DNA of 6,557 nucleotides from contig JASJGJ010000023.1 of the NCBI GenBank assembly GCA_033791605.1, positions 1 to 6,557 of the forward strand, written 5' to 3'. Positions 6,498-6,557 of the stretch are shown piece by piece. Positions within the stretch are counted from its first letter, which is position 1. Every line of letters starts with the position of its first letter. The translations under genes were made by a program, and so were the position numbers. Below the pieces are notes generated by a model that did no database searches, had not been told where the DNA came from, and saw only the letters and a program-made list of their open reading frames with translations. The DNA comes from Porticoccus sp033791605. Its GTDB lineage: Bacteria > Pseudomonadota > Gammaproteobacteria > Pseudomonadales > Porticoccaceae.

Positions 6498-6557
6498 GAT
6501 TTCAAAACTAAATTGCGTTACAAAATCAAAGTAAATAGTAACCATCTCTAAAGTGCT

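Larger units (their letters stand above)
6377..6557. other. Non-coding stretch upstream of orfA, probably containing the IS left end
   Basis: No credible gene is seen on either strand. A 68-codon minus-strand frame (6545-6339) runs through the poly-G tract and into orfA in another phase and is low-complexity chance. IS3-family left ends typically begin 5'-TG some 50-80 bases before orfA. TGTAGGCTTAGCCCC starting near 6456 on the minus strand is one candidate, but the right end is missing, so it cannot be matched. Confidence 0.4.

Noticed and set aside
6339..6545. 68-codon minus-strand open frame spanning the poly-G tract
   Set aside because: It overlaps orfA in another phase, contains the homopolymer as GGGG, has no recognisable motif and no good Shine-Dalgarno.

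Overview
The window looks like chromosomal DNA from a Gram-negative bacterium, probably a proteobacterium: it encodes a three-part efflux pump that spans inner membrane, periplasm and outer membrane. I cannot place it more narrowly. All supported genes lie on the minus strand, so transcription runs from high to low coordinates.

Positions 1-5382 hold a tightly packed efflux operon in the order outer-membrane factor (5382-4024), periplasmic adaptor (4027-2855) and RND inner-membrane transporter (2862-1, running off the window). The first two genes overlap by 4 bases (ATGA) and the last two by 8, and each start has a GGAG Shine-Dalgarno, so co-transcription and coupled translation are very likely. 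The transporter frame was followed codon by codon and stays open for 954 codons. It carries the paired Asp residues of TM4 (D406, D407) seen in drug/hydrophobe exporters (HAE-1 type) and lacks the metal-pump signature. Only about the last 80-100 residues (TM11-TM12) lie outside the window. No local regulator is visible.

Positions 5383-5580 are the leader of the operon. They contain a perfect 12-bp inverted repeat with a 9-base spacer (5433-5465), a TTAACC direct repeat with an 11-bp period (5504-5520), and a weak hairpin followed by six T on the plus strand (5548-5574). No convincing sigma-70 promoter could be picked out.

Positions about 5581-6376 are the 5' part of an IS3-family insertion sequence, in the same orientation as the pump. 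orfA is broken by a one-base loss in a G run, and orfB stops after the first catalytic Asp, losing the rest of the DDE triad. The A7G programmed -1 frameshift site and the orfA/orfB ATGA overlap are still intact. The element is therefore a dead remnant abutting the pump's regulatory region. Positions 6377-6557 hold no gene I can support, but contain an 11-base C tract and several short inverted repeats that may include the IS left end.

I see no evidence for a wholly new system. The points most worth a second look are the operator-like palindrome, the IS remnant placed directly upstream, and the non-AcrB proton-relay residues of the transporter.
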